55,956 nt of DNA, taken from NCBI RefSeq assembly GCF_014697575.1, contig NZ_JACJSC010000035.1, positions 1-55,956 on the forward strand, in the 5' to 3' direction. The stretch comes from Planktothrix sp. FACHB-1365. Its GTDB lineage: Bacteria; Cyanobacteriota; Cyanobacteriia; Cyanobacteriales; Microcoleaceae. The notes below the pieces were generated by a model. The model made no database searches, was not told the origin of the DNA, and saw nothing but the letters and a program-made list of their open reading frames with translations. Shown piece by piece: positions 18,172-25,045 of the stretch. The position numbers and the translations under genes are program-made. Numbering within the stretch: position 1 is the first letter of the stretch; each line of letters opens with the position of its first letter.

Positions 18172-20319
18172 TTATAATCTTAAAAAATTTAAGTGTTGTC
18201 CATCAAGTTGTAGGAGCTTATTTAAGTTTCCTTGTAATTTTAATTGACTTTCTTCTAAATAAATAATCTCATCTGCTCTCCTATTAACACTAGGACGATG
18301 ACTAATTAAAATTGTGGTTTTCCCTTGACGATACTGTAATAATTCATCTAATAAATTTTCTTCACTAATCGGATCTAATCCTGACGTTGATTCATCTAAA
18401 ATTAAGATCGGGGGATCATTTACAATTGCTCTAGCTATTGCTAACCTTTGACGCTGACCGCCGGATAAATTAGCCCCAAATTCCCCTAAGATTGTAAAAT
18501 ATTTATCAGGAAGTTTATCAATAAAATTATCCGCTTGAGCAAATTGACACGCTTTGACAATTTCTTCAAAAGTAACATGGGGTGATCCAATTCTAAAATT
18601 TTCAATAATACTCCGACTCCAAAATTGAGCTTCTTGGGGAACTAAAATCACTTGTTTTCTAATACATTCTAAACTTAAATTTTGTAAATTATAAGCCCCG
18701 ACTCTAATTGTTCCTCCCTGCAATTCATATAATCCCGCCAGCAGTTTTACCAAGGTACTTTTTCCACAACCGGATTCCCCAATAATTGCTGTAACTTTCC
18801 CCCCTTGAATATTGATATTAAAATCTTTAAATAAATCTAATCTTCCTGCATGATGATATAATATATTTTCACAGTAAATTATATCATTATTTTTAAATGT
18901 TACCCATTCTTTTTGAGCGTCATTTTCGGTTTCTGAAGGATAATCAATTACTGAAAAAATTCGTTGAATAATAATTCTTATTCTAACAAGTTCAGTCAGT
19001 AAACCCACTACTGTTTTAATAAAAACAGTAAAATTAACACTCATACTGTTAAAGGCTAAGAGTTGTCCGATGGTTAATTCTTTATTAATAACTAAGATAC
19101 TCCCAAACCATAGTAAAACTATGCCCCCAATACTCGAAATAATCTCAGAGAAATTAAAATTTGTTACTCCAATTTGTCCGATTTTAAATTCTAAATTGGC
19201 TAATCTGCCAAAACGAGTTTGTAAATCTTCCCAGAATTGAGGTTCGGCTGTCGTTGTTTTCAAGGTAATTGCACCTTTGAAACTTTCGATTAAAACCCCA
19301 TGAGTTTCTCCTTCTAATCCCATAATATCTTTAATTTTTTTTCTTAAAGACATCAAAAAAACTAAAGATGATGTCGCACTCAATAAAGTGATAAATATGA
19401 TTAAAAAAGTCAATTTATAACTATAAAATAGCATTAAACTCAACGAAATAATAGCGGTAAAAGATTGAGTCAAAACTCTAACAAACGATTGAGAAATAAA
19501 GAAATTAATTTCTTGAATATCTTTTAAACGGCTCACCACTTCCCCACTGCGATGAGTTTCATAATATTGTAAAGGTAAATTTAATATTTTGCGACCAAAT
19601 TCTTTAATTAATCCTAATTGTAACCGATTAGAAAATTGCATACTTAAGTTAGCTTGAATCACTTGTAATCCACTACTAACTAAGTTCATTATAATAATCG
19701 CTATGGCTAATCCTCTTAGGATTTGTTCTTCTCCTCTAATTAATACATCATCGGTTAAGATTTGAATCAGAAAGGGAGAGGTTAAGGCTAAAAGACCGAG
19801 AACACTATTAATTAATAAAACTTCAAATATAATAAATTTATAAGGCGCAATACGCTGAAAAAATCTCCCTATTCCCTCAATTTTATCGTCAGGTTGTTGA
19901 GCAAAACGTATCGGATCAGGTTGTAATAAAAGTGTAATAAATCCTGACCAACTTTCTGATAATTCTTGACGAGTCACATAACGCATCCCCACACCGGGAT
20001 CTGCAATAATATATCTTTTACCTTTTTGTCCATATAAAACCACATAATGATACCCTTTCCAGTAAATAATGGCGGGTAAAGGTGCATTTTTCATCTGATC
20101 TAATATTTGCGGTTGTGCTCTGGTCGAACGCGCATCAAACCCTAAATTTTCTGCACCCCTTCTTAAACCTGTTAATGTTGTTCCTAATTGACCCGTACCT
20201 ACGGCTTCTCTAATGCGATTAATACTAAAGTTTTTCTGATAATATTTAACAATTGTAGCTAAACAAGCGGCTCCGCAATCTTCTTCACTATGTTGTAAGA
20301 CAATCGGATATTTTGGCAT
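18172..20319 (-). CDS. peptidase-containing ABC exporter (C39 peptidase, TMD, NBD)
   Basis: A 715-residue PCAT-type exporter that cuts a leader peptide after Gly-Gly and exports the C-terminal core. The N-terminal C39 peptidase has catalytic C15 (SEEDCGAACLA), H91 (KGYHYVVLYG) and D107 (IIADPGVG), all present, so it should be active. The membrane domain covers about 160-440 with six predicted helices. The NBD has Walker A GESGCGKS, signature LSGGQRQR and Walker B PPILILDESTSGLD. No N-terminal cNMP-binding domain is present, unlike some long cyanobacterial relatives. Substrates are most probably the four GG peptides encoded 0.6-1.5 kb upstream on the same strand; the matching HlyD partner is at 22011. 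Start ATG 20319 follows the UPF0175 pseudogene by 3 bp. Confidence 0.93.
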   Translation of the reverse strand: MPKYPIVLQHSEEDCGAACLATIVKYYQKNFSINRIREAVGTGQLGTTLTGLRRGAENLGFDARSTRAQPQILDQMKNAPLPAIIYWKGYHYVVLYGQKGKRYIIADPGVGMRYVTRQELSESWSGFITLLLQPDPIRFAQQPDDKIEGIGRFFQRIAPYKFIIFEVLLINSVLGLLALTSPFLIQILTDDVLIRGEEQILRGLAIAIIIMNLVSSGLQVIQANLSMQFSNRLQLGLIKEFGRKILNLPLQYYETHRSGEVVSRLKDIQEINFFISQSFVRVLTQSFTAIISLSLMLFYSYKLTFLIIFITLLSATSSLVFLMSLRKKIKDIMGLEGETHGVLIESFKGAITLKTTTAEPQFWEDLQTRFGRLANLEFKIGQIGVTNFNFSEIISSIGGIVLLWFGSILVINKELTIGQLLAFNSMSVNFTVFIKTVVGLLTELVRIRIIIQRIFSVIDYPSETENDAQKEWVTFKNNDIIYCENILYHHAGRLDLFKDFNINIQGGKVTAIIGESGCGKSTLVKLLAGLYELQGGTIRVGAYNLQNLSLECIRKQVILVPQEAQFWSRSIIENFRIGSPHVTFEEIVKACQFAQADNFIDKLPDKYFTILGEFGANLSGGQRQRLAIARAIVNDPPILILDESTSGLDPISEENLLDELLQYRQGKTTILISHRPSVNRRADEIIYLEESQLKLQGNLNKLLQLDGQHLNFLRL

Positions 20320-20322
20320 AAG

Positions 20323-20579
20323 TTAAAGATGACGAATAGTTTGAACATCTTGTTCTAAATCATTTTCAGTATACGGTAAATAAGCTTTTTCTTGCTTAAG
20401 AAATTCGTAGGTTTCCCAACGAGAAGCAAATTTGAGTATTCGTCTTATATTACTTCAGAAGCACCAATTTGACCTTGACGGTAATAATCGGCGGTGATTA
20501 GTTCCAAAATACGCCGAGAAATATTAACAGACTGTAATTTTTATGCTATTTCATCAGGGAGTTCAAGGGTGATTTTCAT
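20323..20579 (-). pseudogene. UPF0175 family protein (antitoxin-like), broken
   Basis: Translating the minus strand from ATG 20579 gives MKITLELPDEIA, then an in-frame TAA, then KLQSVNISRRILELITADYY and RQGQIGASEV. A second stop and a frame change follow at about 20455. The new frame reads RRILKFASRWETYEFLKQE and KAYLPYTENDLEQDVQ and ends at TAA 20323. Together these pieces reproduce a complete UPF0175 protein of about 85 residues, a small family often paired with PIN-domain toxins. A nonsense codon plus a frameshift make it non-functional. No PIN partner is visible. It sits 3 bp before the exporter start, so it may now only provide the exporter's leader region. Confidence 0.75.
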
Positions 20580-20842
20580 GGTTATTTTTGGGTTATAGTT
20601 TTATAATCTACTCTATTGATTAACTCATTTTAAAATTGTTTCAATCCATTTTTTAACGTGTTTTTTGCCAAGCATTATTTCCTACCATTGATTAACTAAT
20701 TCTCGAAAAATTGTTTCGATTTCTGCTGGAGTTAAAGTTTGATTGGCAATCATTGGGAGTAAATTTAATAAAATAGCAGTTATATATTATAGCATAGCAG
20801 GATTACAAATATTGAATTTTGACATAAATAAAACATCTGTTA
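20580..20842. other. gap with short broken reading frames
   Basis: A minus-strand frame at about 20688-20759 reads MIANQTLTPAEIETIFRELV then NQW and stops. It is followed in another frame by MLGKKHVKKWIETILK (to 20632). They look like fragments of one decayed coding sequence of unknown family. An AT-rich TATAAT-like stretch lies around 20782-20800 and could be a promoter for the exporter. Nothing else is supported. Confidence 0.35.
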
Positions 20843-20872
20843 AACTTCCGAAACTATAATATCTCGGAAGTT
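20843..20872 (-). terminator. hairpin downstream of the GG-peptide genes
   Basis: AACTTCCGA and TCGGAAGTT form a perfect 9-bp stem around a 12-base loop, 36 bp after the last peptide stop. On the minus strand it is followed by an AT-rich but interrupted T-tract. It probably ends the peptide transcript before the exporter gene. Confidence 0.5.
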
Positions 20873-20908
20873 ATGACTTTCATGATCAACATTTAATCAA
20901 TACTTACA

Positions 20909-21058
20909 TTAACCAGGCATTTTTGGTCTACCTACTATTCCCCCCCGGACAAACAATTCTTCTTCAACCGTTATATCAGTGAATAAAGAATTATTGTGAA
21001 TGTCTTGGCTGATTTTTGGGGTTTTCTTAGTGGTAGCGAAATTGTTAGTTGCTTTCAT
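20909..21058 (-). CDS. double-glycine leader peptide A
   Basis: A 49-residue peptide. The leader starts MKATNNFATTKKTPKISQDI and ends in LFTDITVEEELFVRGG, with Gly-Gly at 39-40. The core would be IVGRPKMPG (9 residues). Relative to the cut site the leader has Ile at -12, Thr at -11, Glu at -8, Val at -4 and Gly-Gly at -2/-1, the standard double-glycine consensus recognised by C39 peptidases. A GAGG ribosome site precedes the ATG. It is the most diverged of four tandem paralogues and the one closest to the exporter. Target and activity unknown. Confidence 0.85.
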   Translation of the reverse strand: MKATNNFATTKKTPKISQDIHNNSLFTDITVEEELFVRGGIVGRPKMPG

Positions 21059-21092
21059 CTTTTTGTCCTCTGTGTTCATTAATTAACAGGGT

Positions 21093-21269
21093 TTAACTAA
21101 GTTCCATACCAATAAAAGTGGGTTTATATAATAGTTCTGGCGCACGGAAGCGTCCACCCTGGACAAACACTTCTTCCTGTGCTGTAATATCAGTAAATAA
21201 AGCATTGTTGCAAATATCTTTCCTGGTTTTGTCTGGATTATTTTTAGAATTGTTGTGATTAGTTCTCAT
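21093..21269 (-). CDS. double-glycine leader peptide B
   Basis: A 58-residue peptide. Its leader has a more polar N-terminus (MRTNHNNSKNNPDKTRKDIC) and then the shared block NNALFTDITAQEEVFVQGG, with Gly-Gly at 38-39. The predicted core RFRAPELLYKPTFIGMELS (19 residues) is the longest of the four and amphipathic. Gln replaces Arg at position -3. An AGAGG ribosome site lies upstream. It carries a Cys at residue 20 in the leader, but the core has none, arguing against lanthionine or disulfide chemistry. Confidence 0.87.
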   Translation of the reverse strand: MRTNHNNSKNNPDKTRKDICNNALFTDITAQEEVFVQGGRFRAPELLYKPTFIGMELS

Positions 21270-21347
21270 GGTTTTATCCTCTTGGCAAATTAGCTGATGT
21301 TTATGGATGCAATTTATGAGTTTTGAGGAGAAGCAATTTAATCAAAA

Positions 21348-21512
21348 TCATTTCCGGTGTACAATGCCTGGGCCTGATTCATCATATTGAGCGCCACCGC
21401 GTACAAAGACTTCTTCTTGTGCTGTAATATCAGTAAATAAAGCATTGCTGCGAATGTCTTTGCTGGTTTTGTCGGTTTTGTTGGTGGTAACGGAGTTTTT
21501 AATGGTTTTCAT
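21348..21512 (-). CDS. double-glycine leader peptide C
   Basis: A 54-residue peptide. The leader begins MKTIKNSVTTNKTDKTSKDI and ends ALFTDITAQEEVFVRGG, with Gly-Gly at 39-40. The predicted core is AQYDESGPGIVHRK (14 residues). Over the first 40 codons it differs from peptide D at only seven nucleotides, six of them silent (the exception is S22 versus N22). After the Gly-Gly codons the two have nothing in common. AGGAAAG lies before the start. Same strand and spacing as its neighbours, so probably one transcript. Confidence 0.9.
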   Translation of the reverse strand: MKTIKNSVTTNKTDKTSKDIRSNALFTDITAQEEVFVRGGAQYDESGPGIVHRK

Positions 21513-21662
21513 GGGTGCTTTCCTATTTATATGTGGGTTGAATTTTGCTGGTGTAATTTATTAATTGCTTTTTCCACAGGGGGATAATTGATAGCTGGCT
21601 CTTGGTGTCGTAGAATTTTAGTTAATTGGTTTGAGATTAGAGTCAGCTATGGTGATGTATTG

Positions 21663-21809
21663 TTATGAAGCACCTGCTATACGGGAAGTCCCACCGCGTA
21701 CAAACACTTCTTCTTGGGCTGTAATATCAGTGAATAAAGCATTGTTGCGAATATCTTTGCTGGTTTTGTCGGTTTTGTTGGTGGTAACGGAATTTTTAAT
21801 GGTTTTCAT
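21663..21809 (-). CDS. double-glycine leader peptide D
   Basis: A 48-residue peptide, promoter-proximal in the row of four. The leader is the same as in peptide C apart from N22, ending DITAQEEVFVRGG (Gly-Gly at 39-40). The core is only TSRIAGAS (8 residues). A plus-strand frame covering 21631-21831 is its shadow: the minus-strand reading is the one conserved among four paralogues. The gene faces away from the HlyD gene, whose start is about 200 bp upstream. Confidence 0.9.
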   Translation of the reverse strand: MKTIKNSVTTNKTDKTSKDIRNNALFTDITAQEEVFVRGGTSRIAGAS

Positions 21810-22010
21810 GGGTGCTTTTCTATTGAGGTAGAAGTGTACTGGTTTTTGTATAATCTCAACATAACCCTTTAAAAACCCCCTGTAAATTCGTAAATTTACT
21901 AGACTTTTTTTTAGGATTAATACTTTACAAAAGCTTTATATTAGGGCGAAATTGGTCAAAAAAAAGTCCGAAAGCCTTGATAATAATTGAATTCAGCCAT
22001 ATCCGTAATT
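21810..22010. promoter_or_regulatory. divergent promoter region between the peptides and the HlyD gene
   Basis: A 200-bp AT-rich spacer between the start codons of peptide D (minus) and the membrane fusion protein (plus). It contains an imperfect palindrome GTAAATTCGTAAATTTAC at 21882-21899, placed roughly 75 bp before peptide D, as an operator might be. An A/T homopolymer tract lies near 21905. No experimentally known motif was recognised. Confidence 0.4.
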
Positions 22011-23477
22011 ATGCTGAGAAACCCCAACCCTGATTATCTTCCTGTCCATCAAGATGATGAATTTTTGCCCCCTGTCAGTGGTTGGACAATTTTTGGGGGT
22101 TTATTTTTAGTAGGAACAGTCGCGATCGCTTTAACAATATCCGCTTTTACCCCCTTACCTGTGACCGTCAAAGCGATCGCAATAGTGCGCCCCAATGGAG
22201 AGGTAAAATTAGTACAAGCACCCACTGAGGGGACTATTACCAAAATTGAGGTTAAAGAAAATCAAACAGTAACTCAAGGACAAGCGTTAGTCACCCTAGA
22301 TGCTTCTCGCTTGAACACTCGTGAAGCTCAACTTCAGGGAAATGAGCGACAAAATTTACAACAATTACAACAAATTTCAGAACAATTAAACAACTTAAAT
22401 CTACAAATAGATGCAGAAACCGAAAAAATGAATCGAGCTATTTCTGGCGCAAAGGCTGATTATTTGCGGATGGAAAAAGAACATCAAGAACGGGGTTTAA
22501 CCGTAGAAGCTCAAGTGAATGAAGCCAGAGCAAATCTGCAAATGGCAGAAGAAGACTGGCAAAAATCTAAAAGCGATCTTAAAGCCGCAGAAGCATCTTT
22601 ACGTGGCAGTGAATCTGCCTTAAAAATTGCTCAACAAAAAAGCGATCGCTATCAACAAGTTGGAGAATCTGCTTTAGGCAAAAATCGATTAGAAGAAGCT
22701 CAATTTGCCGTTGAACAACAACAGGAATTAATTGCAGAAAAGCAAGCATTATTACAAAGTCAAAAACAATCCGTCAGCCGCCAATTAAAAGCCGTAGAAT
22801 CAGCAAAAGCCAAGTTACAAGCAACCTTAGCTATGGTGAATCCAAGTGATGGATTGGTGATCATGGCGCAAGAAAAAATAGCTCAGGAAAAAGCGACAGG
22901 AGAAGCTATTTTAGCTCGTTTAAGTCAAGAAAAAAATAATTTATTACAGCGTCAAAGTGAACTAGAAAAACAATTAAGTAGTGATCAGCAAGAGTCATTA
23001 CAAGTGCAAAAAGAAATTAACAAAACAATTGTTTCTGCACCGATATCAGGAGTGATTCTAAAATTCAATCTGCGGAATCTCAATCAAACTGTTCGTGTCG
23101 GGGAAGAAATAGCCCAAATTGCCCCTATTAATACTCCTCTAATCATTAAAGCCAAGGTTTCTACGGGGGATATTGGCAAAGTTAAAATCGGTCAAAAATC
23201 CCAAATGCGGGTGAGTGCTTATCCTTACCCAGATTATGGAATTTTAGCTGGAAAAGTAATCGAGATTTCTCCTGATGCAATTATCCCCCAAAATACAGGT
23301 GCTAATTCTATTCTGCCTTATTATGAAGTTACCATTCAACCCGATCAAATTTATTTAAAAGATGATCCAAAGAATACTTTGCAGCCCGGTATGGAAATTC
23401 AGGCGGATATTATTGCTAAAAATGAAACCGTGTTAACCTTTATTTTACGCAAAGCCAGGTTATTGACTGATTTATAA
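22011..23477 (+). CDS. HlyD-family membrane fusion protein (periplasmic adaptor)
   Basis: Adaptor subunit of a type I secretion or peptide exporter, linking the inner-membrane ABC protein to an outer-membrane TolC-like channel. Start chosen at ATG 22011 (MLRNPNPDYLPVHQDDEF); the frame is open 24 bp further to a TTG. The 488-residue protein has one membrane helix at about 24-46 (WTIFGGLFLVGTVAIALTIS). A lipoyl/barrel-sandwich half follows (AIVRPNGEVKLVQAPTEGTI). A long alpha-hairpin/coiled coil spans about 95-340 (rich in Q, E, A). The second lipoyl half (SAPISGVILKFNLRNLNQTV) and a beta-barrel close it. Divergent from the GG-peptide genes; the C39 exporter at 18172 is its likely partner. TolC is not in the window. 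Confidence 0.92.
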   Translation: MLRNPNPDYLPVHQDDEFLPPVSGWTIFGGLFLVGTVAIALTISAFTPLPVTVKAIAIVRPNGEVKLVQAPTEGTITKIEVKENQTVTQGQALVTLDASRLNTREAQLQGNERQNLQQLQQISEQLNNLNLQIDAETEKMNRAISGAKADYLRMEKEHQERGLTVEAQVNEARANLQMAEEDWQKSKSDLKAAEASLRGSESALKIAQQKSDRYQQVGESALGKNRLEEAQFAVEQQQELIAEKQALLQSQKQSVSRQLKAVESAKAKLQATLAMVNPSDGLVIMAQEKIAQEKATGEAILARLSQEKNNLLQRQSELEKQLSSDQQESLQVQKEINKTIVSAPISGVILKFNLRNLNQTVRVGEEIAQIAPINTPLIIKAKVSTGDIGKVKIGQKSQMRVSAYPYPDYGILAGKVIEISPDAIIPQNTGANSILPYYEVTIQPDQIYLKDDPKNTLQPGMEIQADIIAKNETVLTFILRKARLLTDL

Positions 23478-23490
23478 AGTCATAGCAGCG

Positions 23491-24897
23491 TTAAAGATTA
23501 CAATCTACAAGCCTTGATGCCAGAGAAGAAATACCCCTCCACCCCCCACTTCCAACGCCCCATAACCATCTACCCCACCATAAAAACGGGAGGTGTCCCC
23601 TTGGAGTTCTCAGATCGAATTTAAGATCTTGATAATGCAACCAATTTCCAGAAACACGCCAACCGACTTGATCACCAAATGCGTGCCAAATTTTGCTATC
23701 ATAATTCCGGGTTCCTCCCAGACTTTGATAGATTTCCTTTTGTACCGAAAAACCAAAGCGTCCATTGCTATATTTTAACCACAGTTGATCAAGGGTGCGT
23801 AAATCCTCACAGGGAAAATTATCAATATCTTCTTCCTCTAACCATCCCTCCTCTATTCTTCCCATGACTTCACACATTTTATGAGCCGTTTCTTCGTCAG
23901 CTTCTTTCCAATTTTTGGCTTTTAAAAGTTGTTCTAAATGATAATAATTAATTCCTCTAGCTGACTTTAATTCTACATCTGGTTCTGCTACCCGTTGCAA
24001 TATCGGTTGCGATATCGGTTTTGTTTTTAAGGGTAGATGCTTTAAAACTTCTTGAGCCGTTTGAAAGCGGTTATTAGTTGCCTGTTGTAACAGTTTATCT
24101 AATACCTGACCCAAAGACTCATTGACGGGAACTGTTAAATAATCTCGCCATACCCATCTGCCTTTAAAAACATCAAATAAATCAAAGGGTTCAACATTGG
24201 TTAAAAGATGAACACAAGTGACTCCTAAACTATATAAATCACTGGCAAAAGTCGGTTTTCCGACCGCTTGTTCTGGGGCGAGATATCCTGAAGAACCCCT
24301 AACAGTTCCTGTTACTGATAACGGCGTGGGGGTAATTGCTTTGGAAACTCCAAAATCCACTAAAAATAATTTATGATTCCCCTGTCTTTTAATAACATTT
24401 TCTGGTTTAATATCTTGATGAATACAATTATGTTTATGGATAACTCCTAAAACGGGTAATAAATGCGCTAACAAAGTCATGATTTTAGTTTCTGAAAATG
24501 CTCCATGTCGCGCTAAGTTTTGGGCTAAATTTTGTCCGGCAATATATTCTTGAACTAAATATTGATGATGATCTTGAATAAAATAATCTAATAATTCAGG
24601 AATTTGCTGATGTTTTCCTAAATGTTTTAATCGAATCGCTTCTTGTTTAAAGAGTTCCCCAGCTTTTTGTTGAACATTCGGGTCTTGAACTTGCCAAAAA
24701 GATTGTTTAATCACACAATAGGGTTGAGAAGGTTTCTCTGTATCAAATGCTTGAAATGTTAAATCAAAACTGCCTTGCCCTAATATTTTTAAAGCCAAAT
24801 ATCGGTCTTTTAATAGTAATTTAGAACCGCACTTTTGACAAAAAATTGTGGTGTTGGGATTAGGTTGTAAGCAATTGGGATTAAGACAGTGACTCAT
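23491..24897 (-). CDS. Zn-ribbon Ser/Thr protein kinase with C-terminal GUN4 domain
   Basis: A 468-residue Hanks-type kinase. An N-terminal zinc ribbon (C4, C9, C20, C23) is followed by the kinase domain (about 30-290). It has GQGSFDLTFQAF, the catalytic loop HNCIHQDIKPENVI (HQD in place of HRD), DFGVSK and APEQAVG. The glycine loop is GQGSF. A GUN4 domain follows (about 315-445, motifs NWKEADEETAHKM, FPCEDLRTLDQLW, GRFGFSVQKEIYQSLGG). GUN4 binds porphyrins such as Mg-protoporphyrin IX and stimulates Mg-chelatase. The fusion suggests a kinase that senses tetrapyrroles, but this is inferred. No membrane segment. It ends 14 bp from the HlyD stop, convergent. Confidence 0.9.
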   Translation of the reverse strand: MSHCLNPNCLQPNPNTTIFCQKCGSKLLLKDRYLALKILGQGSFDLTFQAFDTEKPSQPYCVIKQSFWQVQDPNVQQKAGELFKQEAIRLKHLGKHQQIPELLDYFIQDHHQYLVQEYIAGQNLAQNLARHGAFSETKIMTLLAHLLPVLGVIHKHNCIHQDIKPENVIKRQGNHKLFLVDFGVSKAITPTPLSVTGTVRGSSGYLAPEQAVGKPTFASDLYSLGVTCVHLLTNVEPFDLFDVFKGRWVWRDYLTVPVNESLGQVLDKLLQQATNNRFQTAQEVLKHLPLKTKPISQPILQRVAEPDVELKSARGINYYHLEQLLKAKNWKEADEETAHKMCEVMGRIEEGWLEEEDIDNFPCEDLRTLDQLWLKYSNGRFGFSVQKEIYQSLGGTRNYDSKIWHAFGDQVGWRVSGNWLHYQDLKFDLRTPRGHLPFLWWGRWLWGVGSGGWRGISSLASRLVDCNL

Positions 24898-24970
24898 AGT
24901 TAAGTCTGGGGATAAGGAGCTCCTGACTTCATTCTAGCAGTCAATGGTTTTGCTGGTATCAAGAAATTCA

Positions 24971-25033
24971 AGAAACCGGGTTTCTGCAATAGCAAAAGCT
25001 ATTAACAGTCAGGGCAATTGAGAAACCCGGTTT
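24971..25033. repeat. two copies of the AGAAACCCGGTTTCT palindrome
   Basis: AGAAACCGGGTTTCT at 24971-24985 and AGAAACCCGGTTT at 25021-25033 flank a short spacer between the kinase and the RTX gene. Each is self-complementary. The motif is the kind of short interspersed palindrome common in filamentous cyanobacteria and may terminate the RTX gene. Confidence 0.55.
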
Positions 25034-25045
25034 GTGACCTAATAT

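Noticed and set aside
18172-20319. Exporter considered as an RTX-toxin (HlyB) transporter for the nearby RTX proteins
   Set aside because: HlyB-type proteins lack the catalytic Cys in their C39-like domain; this protein has the full Cys-His-Asp triad, which fits GG-leader peptides.
21631-21831. Plus-strand 66-codon frame over the peptide D region
   Set aside because: The minus strand carries four paralogous peptides with conserved leader and ribosome sites; the plus frame is not repeated in the other copies.
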